A stretch of DNA of 60,915 nucleotides from positions 1-60,915 of the forward strand of contig NZ_JAYRMI010000016.1 in assembly GCF_041904905.1 (NCBI RefSeq). The letters are read 5' to 3'. Origin of the DNA: Zoogloea sp041904905 (GTDB lineage: Bacteria > Pseudomonadota > Gammaproteobacteria > Burkholderiales > Rhodocyclaceae). The position numbers and the translations under genes were made by a program. Below the pieces are notes generated by a model. That model saw only the letters and a program-made list of their open reading frames with translations, had not been told where the DNA came from and did not search any database. Shown in pieces: positions 45,015 through 54,285 of this stretch; within the stretch, counting starts at the first letter, position 1, and each line of letters starts with the position of its first letter.

Positions 45015-47249
45015 ATGGATACCGAAAAGCTTAAACCCGCAGCACTACTTGGTCAGCAAGTGGCTGACTCCGACGAGGGAGGCGAGGGCCTTGCCGTTGG
45101 CGAGATTGTCGCTGTCATTATGGAGCACCGATGGCTTATCGCCATCATCACTGCAGTGTTCCTTGTGCTTGGCCTTGCGTGGACCTTTGTCTCTCGTCCT
45201 GTCTATAAAGCGGACGGCCTTGTTCAGGTAGAGGAGAAGGGAGGCGGGGGCATGGCGATGCTAAAGGACCTGCAACCCCTTCTGGGTGACAACACCACTG
45301 TAGCGGCTGAGCAGGAAATTCTCACGTCGCGGATGGTGCTCGGGCGGGTGATCGAAAAGCTCAAGCTCGATATTGACGTACGCCCAAAGACCTTTCCCTT
45401 GATTGGTGGTGCAGTTGCGCGCCGCTACAAGGGCGATGTGCCGAACGAACCGCTGTTGGGGTTATCCAGTTATGCATGGGGCGGTGACTTGGCGCAGGTG
45501 GATGCTCTTAAGGTACCGCGTGACGCATTCGACAAGCCGCTGACACTTGTTGCCGGAGAGTCCGGCAGCTTTGCCTTGTTTGATCAGGACGGCGACGAAG
45601 TGTTAAAGGGGAGGTCGGGGGAGCGCGCGGTAAGTGGCAAGTACGAGATCTTCATTGCTCGCCTCGTCGCTCGCCCTGGCACGCGGTTTATTGTGACCAA
45701 GCTTTCTCAAGAAATGGCAGTCATGGCTGTGCGTGAGAAGCTGGCGGTCAAGGAGCGAGGCAAGAAGTCCGGCATTCTTGAGGTGAGCTTGTCTGGAAAC
45801 GACATCGACAAAATCGTTGTTGTTCTCGACGATATCCTCAATACCTATGTACGGCAGAACGTTGACCAGCGTTCCGCCGAGGCGGAAAAGACGCTCAAGT
45901 TTCTTGAGACGCAGCTTCCAGCGCTTAAGAAGGAGATGGATGCCGCCGAGGCGGCTTACAACAATTATCGCCAAGCACGCGGTTCACTTGATCTGAATAT
46001 CGAGACGCAGAGCGTCCTGCAGTCCCTTGTGGAGGTGGATAACCAGATTGTGGCGCTAAAGCAGGAGCGGGATGAGTTGCGCCAGAGCTTCACCGCTGAA
46101 CACCCTCGCGTCCAGGCTGTCGATCAGCGGCTTGACCGACTGAGGGACCGCAGGCGGCAGTTTGACGCTGATGTAAATAAGCTGCCTGATACCCAACAAA
46201 AGGTGCTGCAGCTCGCACGTGACGTTGAAGTCACCACGACGCTCTATACGAATCTCGTCAATACGTCTCAGCAGCTCAAGGTGTCGAAGGCTGGAACCGT
46301 AGGCGATGTGCGCATCGTTGATGCTGCCGCTGCTGCTAGTGAGCCAATCGGGATGAAGAAATCAGCCGTTCTAGCTGTTGCTTTGCTCTTGGGACTGATT
46401 GCCAGTCTTGTTGTCGTCTGGGTTAAACGTTCGCTACGGGTTGTAGTTGAAGATCCGGAAACTATTGAAGCTAAATTGGGCTTGCCGGTGTATGCCACTA
46501 TTCCTCATAGCAACGACGAGGTTTCTATCAGTCGGCGAGTAAAAGGCAAAGCAGCTTCTGGCGAACTGCTGGCGGTTGCAAAACCCGAAGACGATGCAAT
46601 CGAAAGTCTGCGTGGTCTACGCACGACGATTCATTTTGCGCTAATGGATTCGACGCACAATTCGCTACTCATTACAGGCTCGAGCCCTGGCCTAGGTAAG
46701 AGTTTCATCTCCAAGAATCTGAGCGCGGTGTTGGCGCAGTGTGGGCAGCGTGTTGTCATTGTTGACGCAGACTTGCGCAAAGGCCACGTCAACAAGGAAT
46801 TTGGGCTTCGTCGCGAAGTTGGTGTATCTGAGTTCGTCTCCGGAACTGCTAGCCTTGAGGAAATCATCAAGCCAACGAGCATTCCGAATCTCTGGGTCGT
46901 TACCACCGGTCAAATACCGCCGAATCCGTCAGAGCTGCTGATGCACCTGAGGTTTGAAGGTCTTTTGGAGAAGCTCGGCGAGCAGTTCGATACCCTTATT
47001 GTTGATGCGCCGCCGATTCTCGCCGTATCAGATGCTGCAATTATCGGTCGATTGACGGGCGCAACGCTGATGGTTGCGCGAGCAGGCCACCATCCGATCT
47101 CGGAGCTTGAGCAGGCAGTAAAACGCCTCAATCATGCGGGAGTTCAAGTTAGGGGTTTCGTCTTCAATGATCTTGATACGAATCGTCAGAAGTATCGGTA
47201 CGGCTATAAAGGATACGTGTACAAATACTCCTATTCATCGAAGAACTAA
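45015..47249 (+). CDS. Wzc-like polysaccharide co-polymerase and tyrosine kinase
   Basis: A 744-residue inner-membrane protein that sets chain length and couples to the export channel. It has an N-terminal Wzz domain with a first membrane segment (about 39-59), a long periplasmic helical region, a second segment (about 448-470), and a cytoplasmic BY-kinase domain: Walker A 555-563 (GSSPGLGKS, Lys562), Walker A' VVIVDADLRKG and Walker B TLIVDAPP. The C-terminus is a tyrosine cluster (YRYGYKGYVYKYSY) for autophosphorylation, the expected substrate of the Wzb phosphatase. Confidence 0.95.
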   Translation: MDTEKLKPAALLGQQVADSDEGGEGLAVGEIVAVIMEHRWLIAIITAVFLVLGLAWTFVSRPVYKADGLVQVEEKGGGGMAMLKDLQPLLGDNTTVAAEQEILTSRMVLGRVIEKLKLDIDVRPKTFPLIGGAVARRYKGDVPNEPLLGLSSYAWGGDLAQVDALKVPRDAFDKPLTLVAGESGSFALFDQDGDEVLKGRSGERAVSGKYEIFIARLVARPGTRFIVTKLSQEMAVMAVREKLAVKERGKKSGILEVSLSGNDIDKIVVVLDDILNTYVRQNVDQRSAEAEKTLKFLETQLPALKKEMDAAEAAYNNYRQARGSLDLNIETQSVLQSLVEVDNQIVALKQERDELRQSFTAEHPRVQAVDQRLDRLRDRRRQFDADVNKLPDTQQKVLQLARDVEVTTTLYTNLVNTSQQLKVSKAGTVGDVRIVDAAAAASEPIGMKKSAVLAVALLLGLIASLVVVWVKRSLRVVVEDPETIEAKLGLPVYATIPHSNDEVSISRRVKGKAASGELLAVAKPEDDAIESLRGLRTTIHFALMDSTHNSLLITGSSPGLGKSFISKNLSAVLAQCGQRVVIVDADLRKGHVNKEFGLRREVGVSEFVSGTASLEEIIKPTSIPNLWVVTTGQIPPNPSELLMHLRFEGLLEKLGEQFDTLIVDAPPILAVSDAAIIGRLTGATLMVARAGHHPISELEQAVKRLNHAGVQVRGFVFNDLDTNRQKYRYGYKGYVYKYSYSSKN

Positions 47250-47282
47250 GCACTGCCTTCTTCTGATTACTGAAAGCGTTGT

Positions 47283-48605
47283 ATGGGACTGGGTGAGTTG
47301 TCTCGCTCCAAGCGCGCAGCGCTTACCTCGGTATTAAATGTTGTTGCTCAAGCCGTACAGGTCTTGACGGGGCTCTATAGCGTCCCGTTGTCTCTCAATT
47401 ACTTGGGGCAAGAGCGATTTGGCTTGTGGATGGCATTGTCGGCAATTCTGCTGTTTGTGTCGTTCTCCGATTTTGGTGTCGGAATTGGCGCGCAGGATAG
47501 GATCTCAAGGGATTCTGCCAAGGGGGATAGCTCCAGCGTAAGGAGTGTGTTTTGGAGCGCTCTCCTTTTTTCGCTGATCTTGGGGTTGTTTGTCTTCACA
47601 ATTGGCGTTGTTGTTGCGGGAGCTGTGCCACTGCCTGCCTATTTTTCGCTTCAGTCGGCTCAGGCTAGATCAGATGTAACGCCGGCACTACAAACGATTC
47701 TCGCCATTCTTGCTGTTGGAGTTGCGTCTGGTGTCGTGCAGCGAACATTTAGTGCGCTGCAGCAGGGCTACTCGATCGCCGTTCTGCAAGTTATCTCGCG
47801 CCTTTTTAGTCTTGGTTCTTTGTTGCTTGTGGTGAATCTTGATTTAGGGTTGCCCGCTTTGGTTTTTGCAGTGGCAGGGATCCCGGTTGCAATGATATTG
47901 CTGATAGGTCTACCAACGCTGATAACTATCAACCCTGCTCTTAAGCCGAGCCTCGAGGATTTTAGCCTTGCTCAGGTTAAGGGGCTGTTGGGGATCGGGT
48001 TTGCAGGGCTTGGAGCCTCTGTTGCAATCTATCTCGTCAATAGTGCTGGTGCTTTTCTAATTTCCGTGAGGTTCGGTGCCGGCAGTTTGGTTGACTATTC
48101 GGTGGTCCAAAGACTTATAAACATACCAATGATGTTCGTTGTGTACTTGTTGATACCTCTATGGCCTGCGATTACCGATGCAAAGATCAAAGGCGATGGT
48201 GAGTGGATTGTGCGCGTGTACAGAAAGTCAAGTCGGGCTGTGTTTTTATTTGGCGCAGTCTGCGCCGTCGGCCTGTTGGTGGCCGGGGATTGGGCGATCG
48301 TACTCTGGACAGGAGATGCAAGCGTTGTTCCTAGCACTTCCTTGATGCTTGCGTCGGTTGTCTTTATGTTAATTTCGTTCTGGAATTCGTTGATTACTAC
48401 CATTCTCAATGGGTACTCTCGATACAGAAGCCAGGCGACGCTCGGAGTATTAATTGCGTTGGCGTCTGTAGTGGTTGGTTTTGTCTTTCCCGTATCTCTC
48501 GCGTCTAAAGAATTGATGGTCTGGATCATTGATGCCGGATTTGCCATTAGATGCTTGGTTCTTCGGCGAGAGGCAGTTCGGATGATTGGCGCTGGTCGAG
48601 TGTGA
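47283..48605 (+). CDS. Oligosaccharide repeat-unit flippase (Wzx-like)
   Basis: A 440-residue protein that is hydrophobic throughout, with about 12 predicted membrane segments and no soluble domain. It resembles the MOP/PST exporter superfamily; FGLWMALSAILLFVSFSDFGVG near the start is typical of Wzx proteins. It should move lipid-linked repeat units to the periplasm. GC content is clearly lower than in the flanking housekeeping DNA. Position after wzc and before the polymerase supports the call. Confidence 0.85.
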   Translation: MGLGELSRSKRAALTSVLNVVAQAVQVLTGLYSVPLSLNYLGQERFGLWMALSAILLFVSFSDFGVGIGAQDRISRDSAKGDSSSVRSVFWSALLFSLILGLFVFTIGVVVAGAVPLPAYFSLQSAQARSDVTPALQTILAILAVGVASGVVQRTFSALQQGYSIAVLQVISRLFSLGSLLLVVNLDLGLPALVFAVAGIPVAMILLIGLPTLITINPALKPSLEDFSLAQVKGLLGIGFAGLGASVAIYLVNSAGAFLISVRFGAGSLVDYSVVQRLINIPMMFVVYLLIPLWPAITDAKIKGDGEWIVRVYRKSSRAVFLFGAVCAVGLLVAGDWAIVLWTGDASVVPSTSLMLASVVFMLISFWNSLITTILNGYSRYRSQATLGVLIALASVVVGFVFPVSLASKELMVWIIDAGFAIRCLVLRREAVRMIGAGRV

Positions 48606-48618
48606 TGAGATATAAAAA

Positions 48619-49836
48619 ATGATTGAGATCGCACAGAGCCCTCGTTGCATATCCAGAGGGCGCTCTGGAACGGCACGCCGAGGGCTGGAAGTGTTTTCGG
48701 TTTTTTGGCTTGTGATTAGCTCGGGCGGTGCCTACTATAACAATTCAGCGGCTGTTAATATTGTATTGTTGTTAAGTGTCGCTTTGATTTTAGTTCAGCT
48801 ATTTGTTTTTAGAGCCGATCTGATGGCTAGGTCGGGGCGTGCCGTGATTTACATGGCAGCACTTTTCTTACTCATGATCTGCTCAATGTTGGCAAACAGC
48901 GACACAGCCTCGTTCCTGACATATGCGCGACTTCTTGTCGTCGTTGTGCTGGCTATGTGCACCGTCCGTTTGGTTGGGGTTGCGCGGTTTCTCAGTTTAT
49001 GTGTTTTTTCTGTCGCGTTTCTTTCGCTGGTTTCGTTGGTTCTTTATTACAGTGAGGCGCTTGTTTCATTTTCTTCTTTATTTCCGTCCTTTTCTTCGAA
49101 TGAGATTTCCTATCGGAATGCATTCCTTTATTCGGAGATTGAGGGGGTGGAGCGAAGAAATTCAGGTGTTTTTATTGAGCCCGGGCTTTTTCAGGTTTAT
49201 TTGAATTTCTGTCTTGGGTTGCTTCTGCTCGGGGTTGTTAGAGCTCGGGGCGCGAATGTGTTGATCCTGGTTTTTCTGGCTTCAATATTTTCAACCAGTT
49301 CGACGACAGGATTCATTGTCGCCACGGCTTTTCTTGTATTGTCTATCTGGGGGCCTTCTGGAAGGCTGAGCGGAGGAGGGGCTGTTAAGTATCTTATACT
49401 ATTAGCGGCCCTCGTTTTCGTGGGAAGTTCTGATTATGTGACTTCCAATGTGGCTGATAAGTTCACGAATGACGTGAATATGTCATTCTTGACGCGTTTG
49501 AATTCGACTGTTATCGATTTGATTGCAATATCAGAGAATCCGTACTTTGGCATTGGTGCTGGTGAATATCTAAATTTCGTAAGCTACTATGACGGACGTG
49601 GGCTTGTTGTTGATGCTGCAACAAATACCTTTACCCAGTTGAGCGCCTATGTTGGTCTCGTTTTTTCATTGGCTGTGGTTGTAAGAGGCGGCGCGTTTTT
49701 CTTTGGTATTGTGAAGAGTCGTTCGGCTCGAGTTGCTTTCCTTGTTTGGTATGTGCTCAGTTTTGCGACTGAGCCTTTTGTATTGTTTCCATTTTTTTAT
49801 ACCTTTTCGTTCCTGTCCTTTGCGACAAATGAGTGA
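48619..49836 (+). CDS. O-antigen/exopolysaccharide polymerase (Wzy-like)
   Basis: A 405-residue membrane protein with about 10 segments and a larger periplasmic loop near the middle to C-terminal part (around RLNSTVIDLIAISENPYFGIGAGEYLN). The segment with NPYFGIGAGEY resembles the Wzy_C/O-antigen ligase motif. Wzy proteins are too diverse for a firm call from sequence, so polymerase is preferred over ligase by position beside the flippase. The coding region is low GC (25 of 60 bases at 48721-48780). Confidence 0.75.
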   Translation: MIEIAQSPRCISRGRSGTARRGLEVFSVFWLVISSGGAYYNNSAAVNIVLLLSVALILVQLFVFRADLMARSGRAVIYMAALFLLMICSMLANSDTASFLTYARLLVVVVLAMCTVRLVGVARFLSLCVFSVAFLSLVSLVLYYSEALVSFSSLFPSFSSNEISYRNAFLYSEIEGVERRNSGVFIEPGLFQVYLNFCLGLLLLGVVRARGANVLILVFLASIFSTSSTTGFIVATAFLVLSIWGPSGRLSGGGAVKYLILLAALVFVGSSDYVTSNVADKFTNDVNMSFLTRLNSTVIDLIAISENPYFGIGAGEYLNFVSYYDGRGLVVDAATNTFTQLSAYVGLVFSLAVVVRGGAFFFGIVKSRSARVAFLVWYVLSFATEPFVLFPFFYTFSFLSFATNE

Positions 49837-49868
49837 TCTGGATTAAAGTTTTTATTGGGCTGGGTTAA

Positions 49869-50885
49869 ATGAGTCGCTTTGATATTCCGGTGGTTGTGTT
49901 CTTTTTCAAGAGGGTTGAGAAAACGCAGGCCGTAATCCGGAGGATTGCTGAGATTCGGCCCTCCAAACTCTATCTTATCTGTGATGGAGGGCGAACGCCG
50001 GATGAGGACTTGTTGGTTCGGAAGTGCCGGGAGGGAGTTGAGGCGCAAATCGATTGGCCGTGTGAGGTTGTTCGTAACTACGCCGAATCAAATCGCGGTG
50101 TATATGATCGAATCGGCTTGGGGGCAAAGTGGGTTCTATCTCAGGAGAAGAGTGCGATATTTCTTGAGGATGACAACCTTCCTGAAGTAACTTTCTTCCG
50201 TTTCTGCGAAGAAATGTTGGAGCGCTATGCGGATGAGAGCCGTGTGCTCTGGGTGTGTGGCACTAACTACTTGCAGGAGTACCAGCCGAGTGATGGTAGT
50301 AGTTATGTTTTTTCCCAGCACATGCTGCCCTGCGGATGGGCTTCGTGGTCCCATAAATTCGCGCGATACTACGATGGGGATTTGGAACTGGTGGATGACC
50401 CCTATTTGTTGAGCCGTGTTCGCGATGAATATAAAGACGACGCGCTTTATCATCAGGACAAAGACAACTGGCTTCTTGAGCGGCGTCGGGTGTTGAGTGG
50501 CATACCCCCGAAGTCATGGGACTATCAGATGAGCTTTACTCAGCGAGTTCACGGCCTTCTTGCCGTTGTCCCTATGTTCAATCAAATCAGGAATATCGGG
50601 GTTGATGAGCACTCGATTCATGGGGGTACGTCCATGTCGGATGTAATGACGTCCCGATTTTGTGAATTAAGGACGCGGGCATTGGAGTGGCCTCTTGTGC
50701 ACCCGAGGGCGATATTGACAGACCTCAGATTTGAAAGATTGATAGACGGGGTTGTGCTTTATCCGTTCTCCTATAGGGCGAAAGGTTTTATCAATCGTTT
50801 GCTCAAACGAATTTTTCTTGTTTCGAAGGACGAGAGCCTGACTGCGTCGCTCAAGTCGCGCTTCTTTTTTAAGTCGGAAAAGTGA
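49869..50885 (+). CDS. GT-A type glycosyltransferase-like protein (HlpA-like)
   Basis: A 338-residue soluble protein starting with a GT-A-like Rossmann segment (IPVVVFFFKRVEKT, LYLICDGGR) and the acidic EDD motif at 100-102 (FLEDDNLP), expected to bind Mn2+ and a nucleotide sugar. The CGWASWSHKF segment is typical of proteins often annotated as hemolytic protein HlpA-like. A transferase role in repeat-unit assembly is inferred from the fold and context; donor and acceptor are unknown. It ends one base before the next glycosyltransferase. Confidence 0.7.
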   Translation: MSRFDIPVVVFFFKRVEKTQAVIRRIAEIRPSKLYLICDGGRTPDEDLLVRKCREGVEAQIDWPCEVVRNYAESNRGVYDRIGLGAKWVLSQEKSAIFLEDDNLPEVTFFRFCEEMLERYADESRVLWVCGTNYLQEYQPSDGSSYVFSQHMLPCGWASWSHKFARYYDGDLELVDDPYLLSRVRDEYKDDALYHQDKDNWLLERRRVLSGIPPKSWDYQMSFTQRVHGLLAVVPMFNQIRNIGVDEHSIHGGTSMSDVMTSRFCELRTRALEWPLVHPRAILTDLRFERLIDGVVLYPFSYRAKGFINRLLKRIFLVSKDESLTASLKSRFFFKSEK

Positions 50886-50886
50886 T

Positions 50887-52101
50887 ATGGCGGCGGATAT
50901 CTCAATGTCCAGCAGTGTCGAAAATAAACGGGTTGTAATGGTTTCGATGCATCGATTTCCCTTTGGGGATGCTGCTTCGAATCGCATGTGGGCAATGGCG
51001 CGGTCTATCGCGTTAGGCGGTTCTGATGTGTATGTGGTGGGCAATGGTGTGTTGGACCAGGGCTTGACCAAAGACGGTAATTGGGTAAGTAGTCAAGGGA
51101 TTCTGTTCAAGACAGTTCGCTCGAACAAAGATTCGTTTTTTTCTCGTGTTGTTAGGCGCCTGTTTCACGTCATGTATTTTCACTCTGCGCTGAGCGGAGT
51201 GATGGGTAAGCATGTTTCGTGTGTGGTTACAACGCACGCTGGCTTGTCGTTAGGGCTGTTGTTCGCGTGCAAGTTTGTTTGGCGGAAACCTTTGATTGTC
51301 GATTGCACTGAGTGGCATGAGGCGTCTCAGTTCTCGCGAGGCCGATTCTCGGCTGATTACCTGTTGGCGAAATACAAGTTCGATTTTCTGTGTCCAAAAG
51401 CCGATGCGGTAATTTGCATTACGAATTTGTTGAAGCAACGATTCGACAAAGTGGGAGTGCGTACATTGGTGGTTCCCCCTCAGGTGTCGTCAGAGGATTT
51501 TGTGCCGCACGGCAGAGCCTTGGATGATGGAGTGCTTGAATTGTTCTATGCGGGTACTCTTGCGGGTAAGGATGATTTGAAATCCTTTTTCGCTGGCCTT
51601 TGTTTGCTTACTGACCAAGAGTTGTCTAGGGTTAGGTTTACTATTGCGGGCCCTTCACCGAAGGAGATTGGTTCCTTGATCGATTCTATCGGTCTGGAGT
51701 CAGATCGATTGCGTGCCAGGCTGCGTTTGTTAGGGCGGGTTTCGCGTTCCCAAGTGTTGTCTGAACTGAGTTCAAAGCACTTTACTGTTCTTCTGCGTCC
51801 GATAAGTCGTTATTCAATGGCAGGTTTCCCATCCAAGATTCCTGAGAGTCTGGCCGCGGGAACGCCGGTGTTGGTGAATCTGACAAGTGATCTCGATATT
51901 TATTTGAAGGACGGGGATAGCGCCATTATTGTGCGCGATCTTTCTCCGGAGTCCGTTGCGATCGCCTTGCGACGGGCGCTGGCTTTGAACCCGGTAGATA
52001 AAGATAGAATGTCTTTGGCATCGACGCATCTTGCTGCGACAATGTTCGATTACACGGTCTGGGGTGAAGAAATTACTAGCTTCATTGAATCGGTTGCATA
52101 G
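50887..52101 (+). CDS. GT-B glycosyltransferase (GT4/GT1-like)
   Basis: A 404-residue protein with a two-domain GT-B architecture: an N-terminal domain (VVMVSMHRFPFGDAASNRMW, CTEWHEASQF) and a C-terminal domain with LFYAGTLAGKDD, FTIAGPSP, and a donor-site region FPSKIPESLAAGTPVLVN. The last segment is typical of GT4 transferases. It probably adds one sugar of the repeat unit on the cytoplasmic face; specificity cannot be read. It lies just after the HlpA-like gene and 30 bases before the UDP-FucNAc genes. Low GC. Confidence 0.85.
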   Translation: MAADISMSSSVENKRVVMVSMHRFPFGDAASNRMWAMARSIALGGSDVYVVGNGVLDQGLTKDGNWVSSQGILFKTVRSNKDSFFSRVVRRLFHVMYFHSALSGVMGKHVSCVVTTHAGLSLGLLFACKFVWRKPLIVDCTEWHEASQFSRGRFSADYLLAKYKFDFLCPKADAVICITNLLKQRFDKVGVRTLVVPPQVSSEDFVPHGRALDDGVLELFYAGTLAGKDDLKSFFAGLCLLTDQELSRVRFTIAGPSPKEIGSLIDSIGLESDRLRARLRLLGRVSRSQVLSELSSKHFTVLLRPISRYSMAGFPSKIPESLAAGTPVLVNLTSDLDIYLKDGDSAIIVRDLSPESVAIALRRALALNPVDKDRMSLASTHLAATMFDYTVWGEEITSFIESVA

Positions 52102-52131
52102 TTTTGATTTGTTAATAGATTGAGGTGCTTT

Positions 52132-53166
52132 GTGTTTAGTGGAAAAACCCTTCTTATCACTGGTGGTACCGGTTCCTTCGGCAACGCCGTCCTCCGTCGC
52201 TTCCTCAACACCGACATCGGTGAAATCCGCATTTTCTCCCGCGACGAGAAGAAACAGGACGACATGCGGAAGCTGTACAACAACCGCAAGCTGAAGTTCT
52301 ATATCGGCGACGTGCGCGATCCGCAATCCATTGCTGCGGCCATGCGTGGTGTCGATTATGTGTTCCACGCGGCCGCGCTCAAGCAGGTTCCTTCCTGCGA
52401 ATTCCATCCCATGCAGGCGGTGCGCACCAATGTGCTCGGCACCGAGAACATGATCGAGGCGGCAATCGCCAACAAGGTCAAGCGCGTTGTGTGCTTGTCC
52501 ACGGACAAGGCGGTGTACCCGATCAACGCCATGGGTATCTCCAAGGCGATGATGGAGAAGGTGATGGTCGCGGCGTCCCGTAACCTGGAAGGCACCGACA
52601 CCGTCGTGTGTGGCACCCGCTACGGCAATGTGATGGCGTCGCGTGGTTCGGTGATTCCGCTGTTCGTGGATCAGGTACTCAATGGCAAGCCCATCACCAT
52701 CACCGATCCCAACATGACCCGTTTCATGATGACGCTCGATGACGCCGTGGATCTTGTGCTCTACGCTTTCCAGAACGGCAACAACGGCGACATCTTCGTG
52801 CAGAAAGCACCGGCCGCGACGGTGGACGTGCTCACCAAGGCCATTCTCGGCCTGATGAACAAGCCGGAGCACGAAGTCCGCATCATCGGTACCCGCCACG
52901 GCGAAAAGCTCTACGAAGCGCTGCTCAGCCGCGAAGAGCGCGCCTGCGCTCAGGACTTGCCGGGTTACTTCCGCGTGCCTGCCGATGGCCGCGATCTCAA
53001 CTACGACAAATATTTTGTCGAAGGCGAGCAGAAGATCAGTGAGGCCGTCGAATACACCTCCCACAACACCGAACGCCTGGACGTGGATGGCATGACCAAG
53101 CTGCTGCTCAAGCTCGATTTCATGCAGAAGATCGCGCGCGGCGAAAAGGCCGAGGCGCAGGACTAA
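52132..53166 (+). CDS. capE: UDP-GlcNAc 4,6-dehydratase/5-epimerase (CapE/FnlA/WbjB type)
   Basis: First step from UDP-GlcNAc toward UDP-L-FucNAc. The 344-residue extended SDR has the nucleotide motif TGGTGSFG (10-17) and CLSTDKAVYP. It shows MGISK where classical SDRs have YxxxK, a hallmark of CapE-type inverting dehydratases. A GTG start at 52132 after GAGGTG gives MFSGKTLLIT, as in homologues; a TTG four codons upstream is less likely. The sequence returns to high GC here. Six bases separate it from capF. Confidence 0.92.
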   Translation: MFSGKTLLITGGTGSFGNAVLRRFLNTDIGEIRIFSRDEKKQDDMRKLYNNRKLKFYIGDVRDPQSIAAAMRGVDYVFHAAALKQVPSCEFHPMQAVRTNVLGTENMIEAAIANKVKRVVCLSTDKAVYPINAMGISKAMMEKVMVAASRNLEGTDTVVCGTRYGNVMASRGSVIPLFVDQVLNGKPITITDPNMTRFMMTLDDAVDLVLYAFQNGNNGDIFVQKAPAATVDVLTKAILGLMNKPEHEVRIIGTRHGEKLYEALLSREERACAQDLPGYFRVPADGRDLNYDKYFVEGEQKISEAVEYTSHNTERLDVDGMTKLLLKLDFMQKIARGEKAEAQD

Positions 53167-53172
53167 GCCGCC

Positions 53173-54285
53173 ATGCGTATCGTGATCACCGGGGCCGACG
53201 GTTTCATCGGCCGCAACCTCTCCGTTCGCCTGGGCGAGCTTGGGCATACCGATATTGCGCGTATCACCCTCGATTCGTCCGATGATGATCTGAAGGCGGC
53301 GCTCAAAGGGGCTGATTTTGTTTATCACCTTGCGGGTATCAATCGCCCCAAGGACGTGAGCGAGTTCACCACGGGCAATGCCGGGCTTACCGAAACCGTG
53401 TGCAGCCTGCTGGCCGAATACGGCAACAAGGCGCCGGTGGTCCTGTCGTCCTCCACCCAGGCCGCGCTGGATAACCCGTATGGGGTCAGCAAGCGAGCAG
53501 CCGAGGATGCGGTGTTCGAGCATGGCACGCAAAACGGCTCTCCGGCCTATGTGTTCCGCCTGACCAATGTGTTTGGCAAGTGGTCGCAGCCCAATTACAA
53601 CTCGGCGGTGGCTACCTTCTGCCACAACATCGCTCGCGGGCTGGAGATCAAGGTGAATGATCCTGCTGCGCCGCTCAAGCTGGTGTACATCGACGATGTG
53701 GTCGACGCCTTTGTCGGCCTGCTGCAGTCGCCCAGCACGCCCAGCGGCTTTGTGCCCGCCGGCCCGGAATACGACTCCACCGTTGGCCAGGTGGCCGATA
53801 CGATCCGTGGGTTTGCGGCCAGCCGCGCATCGATGATTACCGATCGTGTGGGCACCGGCCTGGTGCGCGCGCTGTATTCCACCTATCTGAGCTTCCTGCC
53901 CACCGAGTCGTTTGCTTACAGCGTGGTCAAGCATTCCGATCCGCGCGGCGATTTCGTCGAGATGCTCAAGACCCCGGATTGCGGCCAGTTCTCGTACTTT
54001 ACGTCGCATCCAGGCGTCACCCGTGGCGAGCACTATCACCACACCAAGACCGAGAAGTTCATGGTCCTCAAAGGCACGGCGCATTTCGGCTTCCGCCACA
54101 TCGTAACCGGCGAGCACTACGAGCTGGTCACGAAGGGCGGTGAAGGCCGCATCGTCGAGACGGTGCCGGGCTGGACGCACAACATTACCAACATCGGTGA
54201 TGACGAGATGATCGTCATGCTCTGGGCAAACGAGATCTTCGACCGCGAAAAGCCCGACACGTTTGCCAACAAGGTGAAGCAATGA
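53173..54285 (+). CDS. capF: Bifunctional UDP-hexos-4-ulose reductase/epimerase (CapF/FnlB/WbjC type)
   Basis: Second step to UDP-L-FucNAc: C3 epimerisation and C4 reduction. The 370-residue protein has an N-terminal SDR domain (GADGFIGRN at 7-15, NPYGVSKRAAED with the YxxxK pair) and a C-terminal cupin domain (about 250-370; GVTRGEHYHHTKTEKF) whose His residues bind zinc. This two-domain form is diagnostic of CapF. The stop overlaps the next start (ATGA), so the genes are coupled. Confidence 0.93.
   Translation: MRIVITGADGFIGRNLSVRLGELGHTDIARITLDSSDDDLKAALKGADFVYHLAGINRPKDVSEFTTGNAGLTETVCSLLAEYGNKAPVVLSSSTQAALDNPYGVSKRAAEDAVFEHGTQNGSPAYVFRLTNVFGKWSQPNYNSAVATFCHNIARGLEIKVNDPAAPLKLVYIDDVVDAFVGLLQSPSTPSGFVPAGPEYDSTVGQVADTIRGFAASRASMITDRVGTGLVRALYSTYLSFLPTESFAYSVVKHSDPRGDFVEMLKTPDCGQFSYFTSHPGVTRGEHYHHTKTEKFMVLKGTAHFGFRHIVTGEHYELVTKGGEGRIVETVPGWTHNITNIGDDEMIVMLWANEIFDREKPDTFANKVKQ

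Noticed and set aside
51814..54282. An 822-codon minus-strand open frame opposite capE and capF
   Set aside because: Shadow of conserved enzymes; the translation is His-rich with no recognisable motif.
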